From: Bacillus sp. V2I10
Lineage (GTDB): Bacteria; Bacillota; Bacilli; Bacillales; Bacillaceae
Direction: 5' to 3'
NCBI RefSeq assembly: GCF_030817055.1
Contig: NZ_JAUSYV010000001.1
Location: forward strand, 2,256,001-2,320,000
Length of the DNA: 64,000 bases
Under the pieces are notes generated by a model, which ran no database searches, was not told the origin of the DNA, and saw only the letters and a program-made list of their open reading frames with translations. Positions 33,415 to 43,580 of this stretch are shown piece by piece; position 1 is the stretch's first letter; the number at the start of each line of letters is the position of its first letter. The position numbers and the translations under genes were made by a program.

Positions 33415-35153
33415 TTATATCCCCTCTCTGCTGGAATGATTATACTTACACGCGTGCCAGAACCATACCAGCTATTGATTGTTAAACCAAAAGGCTCCCC
33501 ATAATGTAAGAGAATCCGATTATGAACATTTACCATACCAAAGCCTCCTTGATCCTTTTCAAATGGGACACCTTGGGATAATTGAAATCGAATATCTTTT
33601 AACTTGTCTTCTTTAATGCCAATCCCGTTATCTATCACATCAATAGAAATATATCCTTCTGGAGTAAAATCACCTTTAATTCGGACAAATCCTTTACCGC
33701 GTTTATTTTTTATGCCGTGATATATAGCATTTTCAACGATTGGCTGAAGTGTTAATTTAATAATTTCATATTGTAAAATATCCTCATTTAAATGAAAAGT
33801 TACATCTAAAATATCTTGGTACCTCATTTTTTGTATGATTAGGTAATTTCGAATATGATCAATCTCATCTTCTAAAAGAATTAAATCTTTTCCTTTGCTT
33901 AAAGAAATTCTAAAAAAGTGTGATAATGCCTTTGTAATTTCAATTACTTGTTGACTTTTTTTTGCTTCTGCCATCCAAATAATTGTTTCAAGTGAGTTAT
34001 ATAGAAAGTGTGGATTGATTTGGGCTTGCATAGTGCGTAATTCTGCAATTTTTAATTGTTTTTGTTCATTAACACTTTTTGTTAGTAGAGCCTTTATTTT
34101 CATAATCATACTATTAAAATTTTCACCTAGGTCTGCAATCTCATCAGTACCTTTATTAACGAGCTGCACATCTAGATTCCCTTGTGAAACTTGTTTCATT
34201 TTCTCTTTTAAAATACGAAGTGGAAGAATTAATCTTGAAGTGATAAAGAAATATAATCCAATGGTGAAAATTAAAACTGAGCCTACAGTTAATACAATTA
34301 GACTTCTTATTTCATTTGCTTCTTTTGTAATATCTGATAACGGTGTATATCTAAGGAATTTCCAACCAGTCAATTCAGATGTTTCAAAGACGAAAAATGT
34401 TGCACCTTTCGTAAAATAGCCAGAGTGGTTTTCTTCTATTAGTTTTCTATCTAAGAGAGGTGAAGTTTTTGCAAATTGTGGATGTGAAAATAAAATATTA
34501 CCCGATTCAGATTCAATTTGAATTGTACTGGAAGTTTTTAATGAAGCTTCGTGAAGAATATTCTTAAAAACCGAAGCTTTAATAACAATATTTATGAATC
34601 CAATTACTTCTTTGGAATTATCCGAAATAATTGTACTTGTCATAGAAAGTGCTGGATTACTGTTTTTATAGATTGGTTCTATTAGTGTTTTAGTTGGTTG
34701 ATCTAATAGTTTCACATAGGGAGGTTTAGTGAGCACCTGATCATCTAATTGATGAACCCCACGGTCTTCACTAACCGCTTTTCCGTCAAGACCTATAATT
34801 TTAATATTCATGATGCTATCACTATATTGATAACTTTCTCTGTAAAGCTTTATCATTCCTAAAATACTTTTCGATTCCTCAGCCGTATTATGTTTGTCAA
34901 TTAAAAATTGAACAGTACTATCCTTTTTCCCAACTTCAGTAAATCTTTTAATATCTTGAAGTACATCATCAAATTCACTGCGTAATTGTGCTACTTGGAT
35001 TTGAGCTAATGAATATGTTTTTTCGGCAACAATATTATAAGATTTCATATATGAAATCACCCCAACAAGGATGAGAGGTATTACCGTTAAAAAAAGGAAC
35101 ATCATTAGAAGTTTTGTACGTAAACTTGAAACTATCCATTTTTTGAATTTCAT
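33411..35153 (-). CDS. YesM-type sensor histidine kinase
   Basis: The 580-residue protein starts at ATG 35153. Membrane helices at about 15-36 and 285-307 bracket an extracellular Cache-like sensing domain of about 245 residues. HAMP spans about 308-360. The His_kinase domain has phospho-acceptor His382 in AQINPHFLYNSLE, and the ATPase domain has LTLQPIVENAIYHGI, IDVIDNGIGI and GGFGMVNVHNR. It should phosphorylate the overlapping AraC-type regulator. The gene is downstream of the MCP-like gene with a 69-base gap, so the three form one unit transcribed away from the sugar-binding protein gene. The signal is probably an oligosaccharide or a liganded binding protein. Confidence 0.94.
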   Translation of the reverse strand: MKFKKWIVSSLRTKLLMMFLFLTVIPLILVGVISYMKSYNIVAEKTYSLAQIQVAQLRSEFDDVLQDIKRFTEVGKKDSTVQFLIDKHNTAEESKSILGMIKLYRESYQYSDSIMNIKIIGLDGKAVSEDRGVHQLDDQVLTKPPYVKLLDQPTKTLIEPIYKNSNPALSMTSTIISDNSKEVIGFINIVIKASVFKNILHEASLKTSSTIQIESESGNILFSHPQFAKTSPLLDRKLIEENHSGYFTKGATFFVFETSELTGWKFLRYTPLSDITKEANEIRSLIVLTVGSVLIFTIGLYFFITSRLILPLRILKEKMKQVSQGNLDVQLVNKGTDEIADLGENFNSMIMKIKALLTKSVNEQKQLKIAELRTMQAQINPHFLYNSLETIIWMAEAKKSQQVIEITKALSHFFRISLSKGKDLILLEDEIDHIRNYLIIQKMRYQDILDVTFHLNEDILQYEIIKLTLQPIVENAIYHGIKNKRGKGFVRIKGDFTPEGYISIDVIDNGIGIKEDKLKDIRFQLSQGVPFEKDQGGFGMVNVHNRILLHYGEPFGLTINSWYGSGTRVSIIIPAERGYK

Positions 35154-35222
35154 AATCTAACCAACCTGTCAGTAGTATTATAAGAAGATTTATTCGAATA
35201 AATGTTAATATGTGTCTGGTTA

Positions 35223-36923
35223 TTATATTTTAAACTGCCTTATGTTATCTTTCATTTCTTGAATTCGTTCTACAAGTTTATAAGATGCATCAGAAACTTC
35301 CTCAAGAGTAGTTAATTGTTCTTCACCCATAGCTGCAATTCCAGCAACTTCTGCATTCGTAATTTGCGAGCTCTGCTCAATGTCTGAGATCATTTGGCGA
35401 ATAGAAAGCATTTGATCAAATGCCTCCTGCATGTCTTGCTTTATGCTTTCAATTTCAACTTGCTGTCTATTTCTAATTGAACGAATAGTATGGAATTGAC
35501 TCTTTACGTGCTCAGTTTTTAATCTGCAAAGTTGAATGTTTTCTAGAGTTTCAGAGTTTTGGTTTCTGATTGAAGTTGTTAGGCTCATGATATGGTTTAC
35601 TTTGTAATCGGAGTCTTGTGAAACCTTGTTTGTTTCATCAGAAACATCTTTTATACGAGTTAAAGCGTTTTCTATTTTTTTATTTATTGAACTTTTAGGA
35701 ATTTCATTTATTAGAGAGAGGTACAATAAACTAGACTCTCGTGCAACAAGCTTAATTAATCGTAAATATTCATTCATTTCCCCTGACAATCTCTGAAGTT
35801 CTTCTGTATCACTGTTTACTTGATATATAGTTTGGCTTACTTGCTCAAGTTGCTGATGGAAGGTTACAAGTTCATGACTTATTTCATTTGTTATATGCAA
35901 GGTTTCATTTGATTGAAGGTTTATTTTATTTGATTTACCTAGTACTTCGTTATATTTAAAAAGTAAATGTTCAAATGTAGTTACTGATTTTTGAATCAGT
36001 TTATCTTGTGTATGAAGATTGATCGAAATTGTTTGTGTTGCTTCAGCAACTTCTTCCCCAGCAAGTCGGTTTTCAAGAATACTTTGGTGAATATCCTTTG
36101 AAGTTAAAACGACTAAATCATTTGTATTTCTCACGCTTAAGATAATATCCTTTAAATTATGAAACATTCGATTATAAGAACGACATAATTCTCCTATTTC
36201 ATTCTTAGACAGATTTACTATTGCTCCTATCGTTAAGTTTCCTTCTGCAATTTCATTTGTTTTTTGTCCTAAACTACGAATAGGTTTTACAAAACTTCCT
36301 GATATATATATTGCAAATAATAATGAAATTATGATAACGGCAATAAATGCACAAATATAAATAGTTATGTCTCTTGTTAAGTTAGTAGAAATGATATTCT
36401 GTGATTCCCCTTTTACCAAAAGGGTTTTTTGTAAGAGTGACTGAACCTTTTCATCGATGAGGTCTGTAAGAATTGTAATATATTCATAGGTGATATTTCG
36501 TGAATCTGCTGGAACATTTTCTTGGATTTGCTCTCCAAGCTTGTCAATATATTCAGTCGTAGTCGTTAATGTTTGGCGAACTTCTGAAATTTCCTTAGTG
36601 AATTGGCCATTTTTATCATCGCGTTCAATTTTATCTAAGTTTTGATACATATTGTTTAGATGATCATATTGAGTACCATTTTCAAAAAGTACTTTTCCAT
36701 ATGCAATATCCCTAATTTCCTCATCTAGCTTTTGCTTAAGTGAACCATTAATTGAATTCGTCAATGTGATTGTTTCCATCATTGCATTATATTGATGAAC
36801 ATACCCGAGGAAAAGATAGATTTGTACGCAATTTATTGTTGCAAGCCATAATAAAATGACCATGAAACCAAGGATTAATCTTTTTCGTAAAGATAGATCA
36901 GATAACATTGAATGCGCTTTCAA
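35223..36923 (-). CDS. MCP-like membrane protein with decayed signalling tip
   Basis: The 566-residue protein starts at TTG 36923 behind AAGGGGG. Membrane helices at about 17-39 and 185-210 enclose an extracellular four-helix-bundle-like sensor. HAMP follows at about 205-262, then a long coiled coil to the end. At residues 389-410 the sequence IKLVARESSLLYLSLINEIP aligns with the chemoreceptor hairpin tip (IxxIAxQTNLLALNAAIEAA), but the Asn/Ala core and the following GRGFAVVA-type turn are lost. Binding of CheA/CheW is therefore unlikely. It heads the operon with the YesM kinase and YesN regulator, so it may be a sugar sensor feeding that system instead of chemotaxis; this is inference. Confidence 0.8.
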   Translation of the reverse strand: MKAHSMLSDLSLRKRLILGFMVILLWLATINCVQIYLFLGYVHQYNAMMETITLTNSINGSLKQKLDEEIRDIAYGKVLFENGTQYDHLNNMYQNLDKIERDDKNGQFTKEISEVRQTLTTTTEYIDKLGEQIQENVPADSRNITYEYITILTDLIDEKVQSLLQKTLLVKGESQNIISTNLTRDITIYICAFIAVIIISLLFAIYISGSFVKPIRSLGQKTNEIAEGNLTIGAIVNLSKNEIGELCRSYNRMFHNLKDIILSVRNTNDLVVLTSKDIHQSILENRLAGEEVAEATQTISINLHTQDKLIQKSVTTFEHLLFKYNEVLGKSNKINLQSNETLHITNEISHELVTFHQQLEQVSQTIYQVNSDTEELQRLSGEMNEYLRLIKLVARESSLLYLSLINEIPKSSINKKIENALTRIKDVSDETNKVSQDSDYKVNHIMSLTTSIRNQNSETLENIQLCRLKTEHVKSQFHTIRSIRNRQQVEIESIKQDMQEAFDQMLSIRQMISDIEQSSQITNAEVAGIAAMGEEQLTTLEEVSDASYKLVERIQEMKDNIRQFKI

Positions 36924-37173
36924 TTCAAATCCCCCTTCCTTGACTTATCTTACTATAGTAAGAGTTAAAAGTAGATAAAAATATTTTACACTTTTTTGAA
37001 AAATTTTATAGTTTTTAAATTGAAAAGTACTCTATAAACAAAATGAATTTACAACATTTTCGAAAGTTATTCCATTCATCTATAAAATGTAAACGCTTTA
37101 TAATTAGAGTAATCCAATTCAAGTAATATGCTGAAAAATATTATTGAATTGAAAAAGATAAGGGGAGAATCAA
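36924..37173. other. Divergent control region of the glycan locus
   Basis: Between the sensory operon (minus) and the first binding-protein gene (plus). It contains promoter module 1 (37039-37104). On the minus strand TATAGT-like sequence near 36953-36960 may be the -10 of the sensory operon. Confidence 0.6.
37039..37104 (+). promoter_or_regulatory. Shared 66-bp promoter module, copy 1 (with cre-like site)
   Basis: The module runs from CAAAATGAATTTACAA, through TTTTCGAAAGTTATTCCATT, to TGTAAACGCTTTATAAT. TATAAT at 37099-37104 is the probable -10; no good -35 is present, which fits an activator-dependent promoter. ATGTAAACGCTTTATA at 37088-37103 matches the CcpA cre consensus in 14 of 16 positions and covers the -10. 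The same 66 bases, ungapped, occur at 47613 and 56721. Confidence 0.85.
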
Positions 37174-38193
37174 ATGATAAAAAAATTATTCAAGAGAAAA
37201 ACAGTGCTCTTGTTAATGATGTCGCTCATGCTTTTATTGGCTGCATGTAGCTCATCAGGTACAGGGGGGCAAACAGGAACTGGTACTAGTTCAGGAGATT
37301 CTGAGTCTAGTGATAAGTTAGTAATAGGCTTTTCACAAGTCGGTGCTGAAAGTGAATGGAGAACGGCAAACACGAAGTCAATGCAAGAAGCCATTAAAGC
37401 TGCAGGTCATGAATTGAAATTTTCAGATGCCCAACAAAAGCAAGAAAATCAAATTAAGGCCATTCGTTCGTTTATCGCCCAAAAAGTAGATGCAATTGTC
37501 TTCTCACCTGTTGTTGAAACAGGATTTGAAACGGTGTTACAAGAAGCAAAGGATGCAGGGATTCCAGTTTTTCTTTCTGACCGTTCTGTTGATATTGAAG
37601 ATGATTCATTATGGGTAACATTCTTAGGTTCAGACTTTGTTGAAGAAGGTAGAAAAGCTGCAAATTGGTTAGTTGAGGAAACAGCTGATGTAGATGGTGA
37701 TGTCAATATCGTTGAACTTCAAGGAACAGTCGGATCAGCACCTGCGATTGACCGTAAAGAAGGCTTTGAAGAAGTAATAGCAGATCATCCAAATTTAAAA
37801 ATCACAAAATCTCAAACAGGTGACTTTACTCGTGCAAAAGGAAAAGAAGTTATGGAAGCGTTCTTAAAAGCAGATGGAGAAAACATTGATGTTCTCTATT
37901 CTCATAATGATGACATGGCAATTGGTGCGATTCAAGCAATTGAAGAGTACGGATTAAAGCCAGGTGAAGATATTAAAATCATCGGTGTTGACGCAGTAAA
38001 AGGTGCGTTCGAAGCAATGGCAGCAGGAAAAATGAACGTAACAGTTGAATGTAACCCATTGTTTGGTCCGCAAATGGTTGATTTAATTGAGGCACATTTA
38101 GCTGGTGAAGAGATTGATAAGCGTGTAGCTGTAGAAGAAAGCATGTATACAATGGATCAAGCTGAGGAGTTACTACCAACTCGAGAGTATTAA
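37174..38193 (+). CDS. Sugar-binding lipoprotein of ABC transporter (YtfQ-like), copy 1
   Basis: The 339-residue protein starts at ATG 37174 after AGGGGAGA. A lipoprotein signal ends in LLAACSS with Cys25. The mature part is a ribose-type periplasmic-binding fold (KLVIGFSQVGAESEWRTANT, FIAQKVDAIVFSPVVETGFE, YSHNDDMAIGAIQAIEEYG, IIGVDAVKGAFEAM). These segments resemble the galactofuranose/arabinose-binding YtfQ group. It is nearly identical to the protein at 56846, which sits with the permeases. Being separated from the transporter and facing the sensory operon, it may also supply ligand to the kinase or the MCP-like protein. A terminator-like hairpin follows it. Confidence 0.93.
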   Translation: MIKKLFKRKTVLLLMMSLMLLLAACSSSGTGGQTGTGTSSGDSESSDKLVIGFSQVGAESEWRTANTKSMQEAIKAAGHELKFSDAQQKQENQIKAIRSFIAQKVDAIVFSPVVETGFETVLQEAKDAGIPVFLSDRSVDIEDDSLWVTFLGSDFVEEGRKAANWLVEETADVDGDVNIVELQGTVGSAPAIDRKEGFEEVIADHPNLKITKSQTGDFTRAKGKEVMEAFLKADGENIDVLYSHNDDMAIGAIQAIEEYGLKPGEDIKIIGVDAVKGAFEAMAAGKMNVTVECNPLFGPQMVDLIEAHLAGEEIDKRVAVEESMYTMDQAEELLPTREY

Positions 38194-38206
38194 TGAAGTA
38201 AAACAT

Positions 38207-38258
38207 AAAAGTCACTAGGAATCATAGAACGGATTGAAACTAGTGGCTTTTGTTGATT
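38207..38258 (+). terminator. Attenuating hairpin after binding-protein copy 1
   Basis: AAAAGTCACTAG pairs with CTAGTGGCTTTT (one G-T pair), followed by TGTTGATTTTTT. It probably lets the binding protein be made in excess over the GH127 enzyme downstream. Confidence 0.7.
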
Positions 38259-38317
38259 TTTTAAGAATAATTTTATTTCGCTATTGAAGGAAATCAGATG
38301 AATATGGGGGTAAGAAG

Positions 38318-41300
38318 ATGAAGTACTACCGAAAAATAACAGCTTCTACACTATCTGTTCTAATGCTAGGGTCTAGTTTATTTACTAGTCAAGCTACATA
38401 TGCAGCAGACAATTTGGAAGCTTCAAAAGTACTTTCCCTTCCATTCGAAGAAAATTTAGTAGACAGCTCTGGAGAGGGAAACAATGGAACGATAATTGGA
38501 TCTAATTATTCTTATGTAGATGGAGTAAATGGTGGAAAAGCATTAAAGCTTAGTGGCAACACTGCTGTTAATCTTGGGAAAAGTGCAACACTTCAGCCAT
38601 CAGATGTAACAGCGTCATTTTGGTTTAAGCCAAATGAAAAAATGACCGGTGAGCAAATGATTATGTGGAATAAAACCGTTTGGTATAGTGATGGGTGGTA
38701 CTTAGGATCAGAAAATGATAATAAGCCACTTGTTATGTCCCTAGGATCATCCGATGCAAATAAACAACCATATAAAGTAAGCGTTATCGGTTCAAGAGCA
38801 GAGTTCTTTCCTGTTGATGCTTGGACACATGTGGCAGTTACTTATGATAGTGAAACAAAAAATGTTAGTATTTACAGAAATGGTATTAAACAAAAAACTA
38901 CCGTTGACTATTCATATGGTAAAGATGGAGCAGATGGCATCATAACCTCAGACGAAACGACACAAAAATCTATCGGTTATAATGGTCCGACATATAATGG
39001 TGCTTATGGTAAGTATTCAATTGATAATTTTGAACTGTACAGTCATGCAGGAAGTAATGAAGATATTATTTCTTTGTATGAAGAACAGTCAGGAACCACA
39101 TTTGATTATGAACTTATTGCCAAACAGGATGCAGAAGCAATTTCTGTGCCAGAAAAAGCAACAGTTAATATACCTCTTCCTTCAAAAGGATCATCTGGTT
39201 CAACAATCACTTGGACATCTGATAATGAGGAAGTAATCGAATCAAGTGGAACCGTTCATAGACCTGCAGCAGGTGAGAGTGATGCTGAGGTGACCTTGTC
39301 GGCGACTGTCACTTATAAGAATAAGTCTGTTACAAAGAATTTTTCAGTAATAGTACCTGCAAAGGCAGTATCAGATACTTTACAGGAAGTTGAGATGACT
39401 AATGTTATTCTAACTGACGAGTATTATACGAATGCATTTGATAAAGAAATAGACTATTTATTATCTTTGGAAGCTGACAAACTACTGAGTGCATTCCGAA
39501 CAACTAGTGGACTTGAAGCAAAAGCGTCAATTTATGGGGGATGGGAAGATACAGAAATACGTGGTCATACATTAGGTCATTATCTTTCTGCTATTTCTAC
39601 TGCTTATGTAAATGCAACAGGAGAGGACAAAACTCTTTTAAAAGAGCGGATGGACTATATGATTAACGAATTGGCAGAGGTTCAGGATGCAAATGGAAAT
39701 GGCTATGTATCTGCATTTCCAACTTCCTTCTTAGATCGAGTTGAAAATGGTCAGGCAGTTTGGGTTCCATGGTATACGATTCACAAGGTTCTAGCTGGTT
39801 TGATAAGTGTTGCCGAATATGGTGAAAATGAAAAAGCTCTAGAGGTTGCAGAAGGATTTGGCGAATATATTTATAGCCGTACCTCCACTTGGGATCAAGC
39901 AAAGAAAGAAAGAGTACTTAAGGTAGAATACGGTGGAATGAATGATAGTCTATATGATTTATACATCTTTACAGGAAATGACCATTTTCTGAAGGCAGCG
40001 GAGAAATTCGATGAGGATAGCCTTTTTGATTCTCTTTATAATAATCAAGATGTTTTAAATGGCAAGCATGCCAATACGACAATTCCAAAAGTAATTGGAG
40101 CATTAAAACGTTACACTGCTTTAGAGGAAGCTGAAAGTGAAGAGTATTACTTAACAGTTGCTGAAAACTTCTGGGAGATGGTAGTTAATAATCATTCTTA
40201 TCTTACAGGTGGAAATAGTGAAAATGAGCATTTTGGCGAACCTGGAATCCTAAATACAGAGCGTACAAATGTAAACAACGAAACTTGTAATGTTTATAAC
40301 ATGTTGAAATTATCAAGAGAGCTATACAAAATTACAAAAGATAAAAAATACGCAGATTACTATGAAAATGCACATACCAATGCCATAATGGCTTCCCAAA
40401 ACCCAGAAACTGGAATGTCGATGTACTTCCAACCTATGGCTACAGGTTTCTTTAAAGTGTTTAGCAGTGCAATCTATCATTTCTGGTGCTGTACAGGAAC
40501 AGGTATGGAGAACTTTACAAAACTAAATGACAGTATTTATTTTACTGACCAAGATAGTGTTTATGTGAATATGTATCTTTCTTCAGTACTCACATTGAAA
40601 GACAAAAACTTAAAACTAACCCAAGAATCTCAGCTCCCGAATACTGGTGCCGGTGATAAATCAACTGGGAAAGTTACATTCACGATCAATACCAATGGTT
40701 CTACAAATACAGCGTTAAAGTTTAGAATTCCTGATTGGGCTTCGTCTAACCCTAAACTAGAAATCAATGGTGAACCTATAACAGACTATACGATTGATGA
40801 AGGTTATATTGTATTAAAACAAAATTGGACAGATGGCTCTATCGTAACTTTAGATTTTCCAATGGAAGTTAAATTATATGATCTTCCAGATGATCAAAAC
40901 ACAGTTGCCTTTAAATATGGTCCAGTTGTTTTGAGTGCAGGATTAGGTACAAATAATATGACTACTAGTCAACATGGTGTCAATGTATTAAAACCAAACA
41001 AAGATACTGCTGCAAGAGATTTTATAACGATTGAAGGCACAGATATCAAGACATGGAAAGAGAATATCACAAAGAATCTTGTCAAAACAGAAGGCAAACT
41101 TGAATTTACATTAAGAGGAACCGATGCAGATGATGGCATCCTTACTTTTACACCTCATTATGAAAGATATGAAGACCGATATGGTATCTATTTTGAACTG
41201 ATTACTGCTGATTCAGAAAGTTATCAAAAATCCATACTCCTTTCAAAGGAAAAAGGCAGAGCAGAGAATGCCACGATCAGTTCTGTCATTGTGGCTAATG

Positions 41301-42766
41301 ATCAGTATGAGTTGGCTGCAAACCGTCAAACTCTGAATTCGACAACTGGAATTCATAATGGAAGTTCATACCGAGATGCAAGAGCAGGTGGATATTTTAG
41401 TTATGATATGGAAGTTAACCCAGAATCTGCAAACTATATATATTCAACTTACTTTAGTGGTGATGTAGGACGAACATTTGATATCTTTGTTGATGATAAA
41501 AAGCTAGTAACGGAGGTTATTGAGAATAAAAATCCAGGTGACTTTTATACTCAAACACATAAAATCACACAGGAATTAGTTGATAAAAGTAGAACAAAGA
41601 TCGTTCAAGAAACAGATAATAACGGAAATCCTGTCGAAAGAGAAATTCATTATGTCACGGTTAAATTTGCTAGCAATGGAGGTTTTGTTGGCGGAATATT
41701 CGATATTTTCAGAGTTATCACTGACTATAAAACTAACTCTAATTTAGAGAGTTTGTCCTTTGATCAAGGAACTTTATCGAAGTCTTTTGATCCTGAAGTC
41801 ACAGAATATACACTAACTGTTCCATCAACAGCAGATTCTGTGAATATGTCTGTAGCACCGCAAGACGAATATGGCTTAGTTTATGTTGGGGATATTCTGA
41901 TAAATGATAAAATGGAACGCAATATATCATTGAAAGAAAACACAACCGATCTTGTGATTACTTCAAAAGCAGAAGATCATAAGACTTCAAAACAATATAC
42001 CATTCATATTGTTAAAGGTGAAAATGATACTACACCTCCGGAAGGTCATTTTACAATTAATTCAGAAGCTAAGTATACAAATAACCCAAAGGTAACTTTG
42101 ACACTTGATGCACAGGATGAAACAAGTGGAGTTGATACAGTACGCTTTTCAACAGATTCAGAGAATTGGACAGATTGGGAAACGTATACAACGACAAAAG
42201 AAGTAACGTTACCGTCTAGCGATGGTGAGAAGACAGTATTTGTTGAATTTAAAGATCAGGCTGGAAATATCAGTGAAACCTATCAACAAAAGATTATACT
42301 TGATACAACTGCCCCTGTGATAAAATTCACTGGCTATCAGGATACTTATTCTGTTGATTCTTCTATTAATATGACATGTAGTATAACCGATGAGTTGTCT
42401 GGTATTGCTTCAAAAGAATGTGAAAATGTTAAAAGGCCAGCCTATGAATTCGAATTAGGAATAAATAAAGTAACTGCTTCAGCAACTGATAACGCTGGTA
42501 ATACAGCGAAAGTTGACATCAAATTTACAGTGATTGTTGATTTTGATAGTTTAAGTAGACTAACGGAAGATTTTGTTACGAAAAAAGAAGTAGCTCATTC
42601 ATTGACGGAAAAGCTACAATCAGCAAAGGAATCAGCTGTAAAGGGTAATAATAAAGCGATGACTGGTCAACTAAACGCCTACGAAAATCAACTAAATGCT
42701 CAAAGCGGAAAATCTATTACTGACCAACAGGCAAAAATTTTAATTTCATTGTTAAGAAAGCTCTAA
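38318..42766 (+). CDS. Secreted multidomain GH127 beta-L-arabinofuranosidase
   Basis: The 1482-residue protein starts at ATG 38318. A signal peptide ends near ATYA-AD. Order: LamG/concanavalin-like domain (about 35-255), atrophied bacterial Ig domain (about 270-345, TITWTSDNEEVIESSGTVHR), GH127 (DUF1680) catalytic barrel (about 360-760), beta-sandwich domains, a cadherin-like domain (about 1150-1235), a 245-residue module shared with two other enzymes here (1238-1482), ending in a FIMAH-type helical domain. The GH127 zinc-thiolate site is present: Glu655 and Cys657 (ETCNVYN) and Cys724-Cys725 (FWCCTGTG), the latter pair including the expected nucleophile. Known GH127 enzymes release beta-L-arabinofuranose, for example from hydroxyproline-rich glycoproteins. 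No sortase signal; the FIMAH end may hold it at the wall. Confidence 0.93.
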   Translation: MKYYRKITASTLSVLMLGSSLFTSQATYAADNLEASKVLSLPFEENLVDSSGEGNNGTIIGSNYSYVDGVNGGKALKLSGNTAVNLGKSATLQPSDVTASFWFKPNEKMTGEQMIMWNKTVWYSDGWYLGSENDNKPLVMSLGSSDANKQPYKVSVIGSRAEFFPVDAWTHVAVTYDSETKNVSIYRNGIKQKTTVDYSYGKDGADGIITSDETTQKSIGYNGPTYNGAYGKYSIDNFELYSHAGSNEDIISLYEEQSGTTFDYELIAKQDAEAISVPEKATVNIPLPSKGSSGSTITWTSDNEEVIESSGTVHRPAAGESDAEVTLSATVTYKNKSVTKNFSVIVPAKAVSDTLQEVEMTNVILTDEYYTNAFDKEIDYLLSLEADKLLSAFRTTSGLEAKASIYGGWEDTEIRGHTLGHYLSAISTAYVNATGEDKTLLKERMDYMINELAEVQDANGNGYVSAFPTSFLDRVENGQAVWVPWYTIHKVLAGLISVAEYGENEKALEVAEGFGEYIYSRTSTWDQAKKERVLKVEYGGMNDSLYDLYIFTGNDHFLKAAEKFDEDSLFDSLYNNQDVLNGKHANTTIPKVIGALKRYTALEEAESEEYYLTVAENFWEMVVNNHSYLTGGNSENEHFGEPGILNTERTNVNNETCNVYNMLKLSRELYKITKDKKYADYYENAHTNAIMASQNPETGMSMYFQPMATGFFKVFSSAIYHFWCCTGTGMENFTKLNDSIYFTDQDSVYVNMYLSSVLTLKDKNLKLTQESQLPNTGAGDKSTGKVTFTINTNGSTNTALKFRIPDWASSNPKLEINGEPITDYTIDEGYIVLKQNWTDGSIVTLDFPMEVKLYDLPDDQNTVAFKYGPVVLSAGLGTNNMTTSQHGVNVLKPNKDTAARDFITIEGTDIKTWKENITKNLVKTEGKLEFTLRGTDADDGILTFTPHYERYEDRYGIYFELITADSESYQKSILLSKEKGRAENATISSVIVANDQYELAANRQTLNSTTGIHNGSSYRDARAGGYFSYDMEVNPESANYIYSTYFSGDVGRTFDIFVDDKKLVTEVIENKNPGDFYTQTHKITQELVDKSRTKIVQETDNNGNPVEREIHYVTVKFASNGGFVGGIFDIFRVITDYKTNSNLESLSFDQGTLSKSFDPEVTEYTLTVPSTADSVNMSVAPQDEYGLVYVGDILINDKMERNISLKENTTDLVITSKAEDHKTSKQYTIHIVKGENDTTPPEGHFTINSEAKYTNNPKVTLTLDAQDETSGVDTVRFSTDSENWTDWETYTTTKEVTLPSSDGEKTVFVEFKDQAGNISETYQQKIILDTTAPVIKFTGYQDTYSVDSSINMTCSITDELSGIASKECENVKRPAYEFELGINKVTASATDNAGNTAKVDIKFTVIVDFDSLSRLTEDFVTKKEVAHSLTEKLQSAKESAVKGNNKAMTGQLNAYENQLNAQSGKSITDQQAKILISLLRKL

Positions 42767-42817
42767 ATTAAAACATGCTGAAATTTTTATAGACCTTAAT
42801 CTAAAGTATTTACTAAA

Positions 42818-42860
42818 ATGCCTCGCGGTTAAAGATTTGATTAGCCCGAGGCATCTTTAA
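42818..42860 (+). terminator. Rho-independent terminator after the GH127 gene
   Basis: ATGCCTCG at 42818-42825 pairs with CGAGGCAT at 42847-42854, followed by CTTT. The T-run is short. Confidence 0.6.
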
Positions 42861-42899
42861 AATTGGGTCTTGCTCTTATAATAAATTGGAGGAACTGTT

Positions 42900-43580
42900 A
42901 TGAAGGAGAAAAAAAATCAATTAAAAAAGCCAGTACTTATTGGAATGATCTTAAATCCTAATGAACAGTTCAAACGAATTCAAATCCATCCAATAATTTG
43001 GTACCCATTAATTATTCTCTCTTTGATTTCAATGGTTGTAACAATTCTTGTAGCAATAAATATTGATTATATTCCTAGTTTCGGTATGACTGAGAAAGAT
43101 ATAAAAGTAGCCAAAATGGTAGGAACGATTGTTGGAGCATTAGGTACCTTAATCGGTCTTCCAGTTGGTTATGTTTTATATGCTGTCATTTTATGGGGGA
43201 TTGCAAAAAAGGCGAAATCAACTGTTACATTTAAACAAATGTTCTCATTAATCATTTTTATAAGTTTTATTCGTGTGATAGGACAGAGCATTAACCAAAT
43301 GATTCTTGTAGCGATCAATGGAGATCAAGACCATTTACTGACAAGTTTAAATTATTTTGTTGGAGCAAATGGTGTATTAGGCGAGATATTAGGAGTAATA
43401 GAATTGTTCAGTATTTGGTATTATATTCTACTCTCAATAGGTCTTATAAAAATAGCTAAGCTATCTAATAGAATGTCTATTTCAATTTCTATTATTTTCT
43501 TTTGTTTACTCCTTATTCTCACTTCAGTACAGGGGGCTATGGAAGAGTATCATTTTGAACACATTATAGGTGGAGAGTAA
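42900..43580 (+). CDS. YIP1-family membrane protein
   Basis: The 226-residue protein starts at ATG 42900, with TTGGAGGAACTG before it. Five membrane helices are seen. The opening NPNEQFKRIQIHPIIWYPLI and the GxxxGLPVGYVLYAVILWGIAK region are typical of bacterial YIP1/YIPF-like proteins, which often sit in polysaccharide-utilisation loci of Bacillus. Role unknown; perhaps membrane support of secretion or transport. It lies between two secreted enzymes on the same strand and may be reached by read-through of the GH127 terminator. Confidence 0.75.
   Translation: MKEKKNQLKKPVLIGMILNPNEQFKRIQIHPIIWYPLIILSLISMVVTILVAINIDYIPSFGMTEKDIKVAKMVGTIVGALGTLIGLPVGYVLYAVILWGIAKKAKSTVTFKQMFSLIIFISFIRVIGQSINQMILVAINGDQDHLLTSLNYFVGANGVLGEILGVIELFSIWYYILLSIGLIKIAKLSNRMSISISIIFFCLLLILTSVQGAMEEYHFEHIIGGE

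Noticed and set aside
35223..36923. Ordinary chemotaxis receptor
   Set aside because: The CheA/CheW-binding tip residues are lost and the gene sits in a kinase-regulator operon.
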